A stretch of DNA of 53,632 bases from an uncultured Kiritimatiellota bacterium (GTDB lineage: Bacteria > Verrucomicrobiota > Kiritimatiellia > RFP12 > UBA1067): NCBI GenBank assembly GCA_934621385.1, contig CAKTUI010000017.1, positions 1-53,632 on the forward strand, in the 5' to 3' direction. The notes under the pieces were generated by a model that searched no databases, had not been told where the DNA came from, and was given only the letters and a program-made list of their open reading frames with translations. Positions 50,969-53,632 of the stretch are shown in pieces (within the stretch, counting starts at the first letter, position 1; every line of letters starts with the position of its first letter). Position numbers and translations under genes: made by a program.

Positions 50969-51666
50969 TCTTCCTCTGCTTCTTCGGCTACTTTGGCTAC
51001 TTCGTATCTTCTGACGACCCCTTCACGAGGCTCGGCCTCCGGCGGAATGGTCAGCGGTTCAAGCGGGGCATCGTCCGCCGGGAGCGATTGCCACGCCGCA
51101 CTGTAAATGGGGAGACCCTTCTCGCGGAAGGATGTCTCGAACTCCGTCCAGACCTCCTTCGGACGCGGCATCGGCTCGACGCGGCGAAAGCGCGAATCCG
51201 CCGCGAAGCATTCGCAGACGACCCCGAAGTACTCCGCATGATCCGTCGCGAACTCCAACCGACCGCCCACCTCAAGGCGCTTCCAGAGCGCATTCAGGAA
51301 GAGCGGACCGAACAGCCGGTGCGAGTGGTGGCGTTTCTTCGGCCACGGATCGGGAAAGAACACGTAGACCGTCCGGGCATGGTGCGCGGGCAGGAGATAA
51401 TGGAAGGTGTAAAGCGCCTCAAGGCGCAGGACGTGCGCATTGCACAGCCCCTTCCGCGCACACTTCCCCTCAAAGCTCCGCACACGGCCAAGCATCCGCT
51501 CGATGCCCAGGAAATCGCATTTCGGGTGCGCGGCGGCCCGTGCCGTCAAGAAGCGACCCTTCCCGCACCCGACCTCGATTTCGAGGGGACGCGAAAGGTC
51601 AAATTCCAGCGGTTTGCAGGGATCCGTCACGCGAATGACGCACTCAGTTGTCGATGTGGTCCTCAT
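50965..51666 (-). CDS. trmB: tRNA (guanine-N7-)-methyltransferase
   Basis: Methylates G46 of tRNA with SAM. The SAM-binding motif is EVGCGKGRFL and the family signature VYVFFPDPWPKKRH follows; length is 233 aa. The C-terminus is extended by a Glu-rich tail (EVAKVAEEAEEE). The ATG is 8 nt from a TGATATAAT box, so the mRNA is nearly leaderless. It heads the trmB-tex-uvrD-acetyltransferase operon. Confidence 0.95.
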   Translation of the reverse strand: MRTTSTTECVIRVTDPCKPLEFDLSRPLEIEVGCGKGRFLTARAAAHPKCDFLGIERMLGRVRSFEGKCARKGLCNAHVLRLEALYTFHYLLPAHHARTVYVFFPDPWPKKRHHSHRLFGPLFLNALWKRLEVGGRLEFATDHAEYFGVVCECFAADSRFRRVEPMPRPKEVWTEFETSFREKGLPIYSAAWQSLPADDAPLEPLTIPPEAEPREGVVRRYEVAKVAEEAEEE

Positions 51667-51674
51667 GTGCGCAT

Positions 51675-51683
51675 ATTATATCA
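51675..51683 (-). promoter_or_regulatory. Near-leaderless promoter of trmB
   Basis: TGATATAAT on the minus strand ends 8 nt before the ATG; the predicted leader is about 2 nt. Box, spacing and upstream repeat match tyrS. Confidence 0.7.
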
Positions 51684-51860
51684 AAAACCGCCTGCTCGGG
51701 AGCTTGCGCGAAGCTGCCGCTCGCCCGAGAGAAAAGACAGGCGGCCCACAGGCTGGAACGCGGCAGATGGTCTTGCCGGCCTGCCGCTGCCCGTCGGCAT
51801 TGTGGCGTTCGCGGGTTTTGCCGGCCTGCCGTCCGGCAGGCCATTCAAAGTGCCGCGCCC
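51681..51860. repeat. Dispersed intergenic repeat, copy at trmB
   Basis: Starts at the -10 box (TCAAAAACCGCCTGCTCG) and contains TTGCCGGCCTGCCG twice (about 51773 and 51818). The second copy is a perfect 9-bp inverted repeat, GGCCTGCCG / CGGCAGGCC, with a 2-nt centre. Homologous to 39360-39493 with about 45 extra bases. No coding potential is seen; the only open frames are Arg/Pro-rich. Confidence 0.7.
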
Positions 51861-52129
51861 GCGCCTTCAGAACGCCTCTACCGGGCGGGGGTTCGGGGCG
51901 CAGTCCCCGTCCTTTCGCCGTTTTGCCGCGCCGCCACCAAGAAAACCACCCTCGCGGCAGGTTAAATGGACCCCGAAAGGCACGGAAACGGCGCGGCGGC
52001 TTGCGGGATTCGCGGCAAAACGAGCAGGCGGAAACACCGTCCTTCAATCGCATGCCTCCGCGCTCTCCTAACCGAACGATTTATGCATCAACCGCAAGAT
52101 TCCGACGAATTAACGGCTTCGCGGCGGAT
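51861..52129. other. Intergenic stretch without a supported gene
   Basis: About 270 bp of high-GC sequence between the two repeat types. Open frames here (for example minus strand 51676-52053) are low-complexity Arg/Pro-rich peptides without ribosome sites. Words such as GGCACGG and TTGCGGG hint at decayed phased units, but the spacing is near 24, not 22. Confidence 0.45.
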
Positions 52130-52395
52130 GCTGGCGGGCACGGCCCCGACGCGGAAAGGGCAACCGCCGCGCCTCCCGTGCCCATCATCCAAAGACTTAC
52201 TCTATGAGTAAATCAAAACTTACTCATAGAGTAAGTCTTCTTCCGATGGGCACGGGAAATTGCCGCGATGCGTACGCGGCGCATTTCCCCTGCGCACGAC
52301 AAGAAATTCCGATAAGCATCCGAAGGTAGGATCATGCCCACGAGCCGAACCGGCCTTCCCCTTCGGGCTGGAAACTGACGGGCAGGCACTCGGTG
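52130..52395. repeat. 22-bp phased intergenic repeat, copy 4
   Basis: Units begin at 52130, 52152, 52174, 52196, 52219, 52242, 52264, 52286, 52308, 52330, 52352 and 52374: the step is 22 except at the two palindromic core units (52196, 52219), where it is 23. The core is a perfect 20-bp inverted repeat (52192-52211 with 52220-52239; AAGACTTACTCTATGAGTAA) around ATCAAAAC, and after a 6-nt mismatch the arms go on with CCCGTGCCCAT (52175-52185) and ATGGGCACGGG (52246-52256). Loop and flank match copy 3. It overlaps the 3' half of the small exported ORF. Confidence 0.85.
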
Positions 52396-52508
52396 CGCGG
52401 CGGATTGCGCACCCAAACCGCCGCGATGCGAAGCCCATTCCCCCGAGCCACCGTGCGGGCGCACGCCCCGGCGAGAACGGCTGCCAGGATGAATGTCATT
52501 GTCCTCAT
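52332..52508 (-). CDS. Small exported protein or truncated remnant (58 aa)
   Basis: A short ORF: MRTMTFILAAVLAGACA looks like a signal peptide, followed by about 40 residues with no known motif. A good ribosome site (AGGAG at 52515-52519, 6 nt from the ATG) and close spacing (25 bp) to the gene upstream support translation. The last two thirds run into the 22-bp phased repeat, so the protein may be an older gene truncated by the repeat. Function unknown. Confidence 0.5.
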   Translation of the reverse strand: MRTMTFILAAVLAGACARTVARGNGLRIAAVWVRNPPRTECLPVSFQPEGEGRFGSWA

Positions 52509-52533
52509 TTTCCTCTCCTGTCCATCGGTGAGA

Positions 52534-53046
52534 CTACCTGAAGATCAGCGCGGGGGCGGCCCGCCGCAAGGTGTTCGTCGCCGTCAGACCGTCGTCGTCC
52601 AGTGCCTTGAACTCCTCAAGGAAATGCATGGAAACATGCTGGCTGTTCTCCTTATCAATGTCGGACTGGCTCAGTTCAGAATCCAATGAATTTGTCGCGA
52701 AAAGAAGAAGCGAATCCAGATCCATAAAGTGGAATTCCTTGCATTCCCCAAAGACCGGCGAGTTGACATCCTCGGCCACCCTTCGATACCGCTCAATGGA
52801 GTTCGTGTAGGCCTCGTTCCTCGCGTAGGCCATGTCGTACTCCAGCATCAGGAGCAGCCCGACGACATCGCGGGGATTGTCCGCAAGCCGTTCCACGGCG
52901 ACGCGCAGGACATTGTCCTTGCGGCACTGGTACCACTCGTTCGTGATGTAGGCGAAGAGGTCCGTCTCCGCCCGGCACACCCCGAAAGACGCAAGCCCCA
53001 CTAGCAGCACCGCCGACACCCGACCCAACCACGCGTTAAATTCCAT
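52534..53046 (-). CDS. Exported protein of unknown function (170 aa)
   Basis: Signal peptide VSAVLLVGLASFGVCRA, then a mostly helical body (NVLRVAVERLADNPRDVVGLLL; AYTNSIERYRRVAEDV) without recognised motifs; one part reads like a tetratricopeptide-type helix pair, but I would not assign it. ATG 53046 has GGAG 6 nt upstream. It starts 24 bp after the stop of the large Ca-binding secreted protein and is probably cotranscribed with it, which suggests a paired role at the surface. Confidence 0.6.
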   Translation of the reverse strand: MEFNAWLGRVSAVLLVGLASFGVCRAETDLFAYITNEWYQCRKDNVLRVAVERLADNPRDVVGLLLMLEYDMAYARNEAYTNSIERYRRVAEDVNSPVFGECKEFHFMDLDSLLLFATNSLDSELSQSDIDKENSQHVSMHFLEEFKALDDDGLTATNTLRRAAPALIFR

Positions 53047-53070
53047 ATCATTCTCCTTTCCTAATCTGTC

Positions 53071-53632
53071 CTACAGGTCATCGTCGCCGAAGTTGACCAG
53101 CCCCGGCGCCGAGAAGCCCGCGTTGAAGTTCCTGTTTGAGTTGAAGTTGACCTCGTTGTCGAGCGGGAGGAGGTTCGGCCAGAGACGCACGTTTTTCCCG
53201 TCCGACTTCGTGAAGGTCTCCCGCACGAGGTTGGAGACGACCGTCCCGTAGTCCCCTCCCAGCGTCCGCCGCGCCGGGGCGTCCGGGAGCGTCACCCGCA
53301 GGCGGTAGCGCCCGTTGCGGACCCCCGACCCGACGAGCCGCGCAATCCGGGCGCGGACGGCCCCGGGCTGCCCGAGGAAGTCCCCGTCCCACCGCCTCGG
53401 GGCCGGGTCGTCCCCGTTCGGGATGCCGTCGCCGTCCCAGTCGAACGGGTCGACGCGGCGGTAGGCACGCTCCACCCCGTTCGACCGCGCGAGGAAGTCC
53501 CCGGACGGGTACAGCACCAGCTGCGCCGAGACCGACGCGGACGCGTCGCGCCCCGGCGCGGGCCGCGCCTCGCCCCACGCCGACACCGACAGCCGCGACC
53601 ACGCACCCGTCCCGAGCGGGAAGGCGAAGTCC
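53071..53632 (-). CDS. C-terminal part of a large secreted Ca-binding protein (partial)
   Basis: The frame is open from the right edge of the window to the stop at 53071, so only about 187 C-terminal residues are seen and the start is outside. The visible part has a thrombospondin type 3 / dockerin-like calcium loop, DPFDWDGDGIPNGDDPAP, followed by a second D-rich turn (RRWDGDFLG), a beta segment and a low-complexity Asn/Phe tail ending NFGDDDL. Such DWDGDG proteins are abundant in exported proteins of the PVC group. GC is very high. Real 5' end and full domain set cannot be judged. Confidence 0.7.
   Translation of the reverse strand, partial: DFAFPLGTGAWSRLSVSAWGEARPAPGRDASASVSAQLVLYPSGDFLARSNGVERAYRRVDPFDWDGDGIPNGDDPAPRRWDGDFLGQPGAVRARIARLVGSGVRNGRYRLRVTLPDAPARRTLGGDYGTVVSNLVRETFTKSDGKNVRLWPNLLPLDNEVNFNSNRNFNAGFSAPGLVNFGDDDL

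Noticed and set aside
51676..52053. Minus-strand ORF of 125 aa in the intergenic region upstream of trmB
   Set aside because: Arg/Pro-rich low-complexity peptide with no start signal; it covers the trmB promoter and the dispersed repeat.

Overview
The window looks like chromosome from a Gram-negative, sugar-fermenting anaerobe of the PVC superphylum, most likely Kiritimatiellota or a close relative from a gut or similar habitat. That placement is an inference. It rests on a DUF1080 protein, a Ca-binding DWDGDGIP-type secreted protein, lipid A and LPS genes (lpxA, an LptF/G permease), many exported glycosidases, a glycyl radical enzyme, high GC content and unusual aromatic-pathway gene fusions. 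Every gene I can support (37 protein genes, one cut by the right edge, and three tRNAs) is on the minus strand, so operons read from high to low coordinates.

Layout in transcription order. 53632-52332: end of a large secreted Ca-binding protein, then two small exported proteins. 52331-51667: no gene, but two kinds of intergenic repeat. 51666-46168: trmB, tex, a UvrD-type helicase and an ArgA-like acetyltransferase. 46124-43567: SPFH/band-7 protein, sugar nucleotidyltransferase, comF. 43468-39510: two fused shikimate-pathway proteins, AroC-AroB and AroK-AroA-AroE. 39345-33095: tyrS, LptF/G permease, lpxA, murF, aroQ, a small zinc-ribbon protein and a glycosyltransferase. 33094-32427: no gene, a 22-bp phased repeat array. 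32426-17461: a seven-gene glycan operon (surface protein, two related clan-A-like glycosidases, a GH36/beta-helix fusion, a sugar/H+ symporter, a glycyl radical enzyme and its activase). 17337-10478: a seven-gene aryl-polyene-like operon (two ACPs, small membrane protein, ligase-dehydratase fusion, LolA-like protein, MMPL exporter-acyltransferase fusion, ketosynthase). 10350-9862: lipoprotein. 9474-5148: parE-like topoisomerase subunit and beta-mannosidase. 5061-4785: tRNA-Gly, -Leu, -Ser. 4706-102: DUF1080 protein, lipoprotein, dtd, birA, acyl-ACP thioesterase, RluA-type pseudouridine synthase.

How the genes work together. The glycan operon can plausibly release sugars outside the cytoplasm, import them, and process a product with an oxygen-sensitive radical enzyme; its last two genes overlap by ATGA. 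The aryl-polyene-like operon would load, dehydrate and export an acyl chain on ACP, but it lacks a ketoreductase and a chain-length factor. Five of the six shikimate-pathway activities after DAHP synthase are packed into two polypeptides, and the sixth (AroQ) is 4.5 kb away.

The most unusual non-coding signal is a family of intergenic elements with strict 22-bp phasing (near 9.6, 17.4, 32.9 and 52.2 kb). Three contain palindromic cores whose sequence differs between copies while the pairing is kept. A second repeat family abuts the -10 boxes of tyrS and trmB. Several promoters sit so close to the start codon (extended -10, TGnTATAAT) that the mRNAs should be leaderless or nearly so. All functional calls come from reading the sequence; no database search was run.
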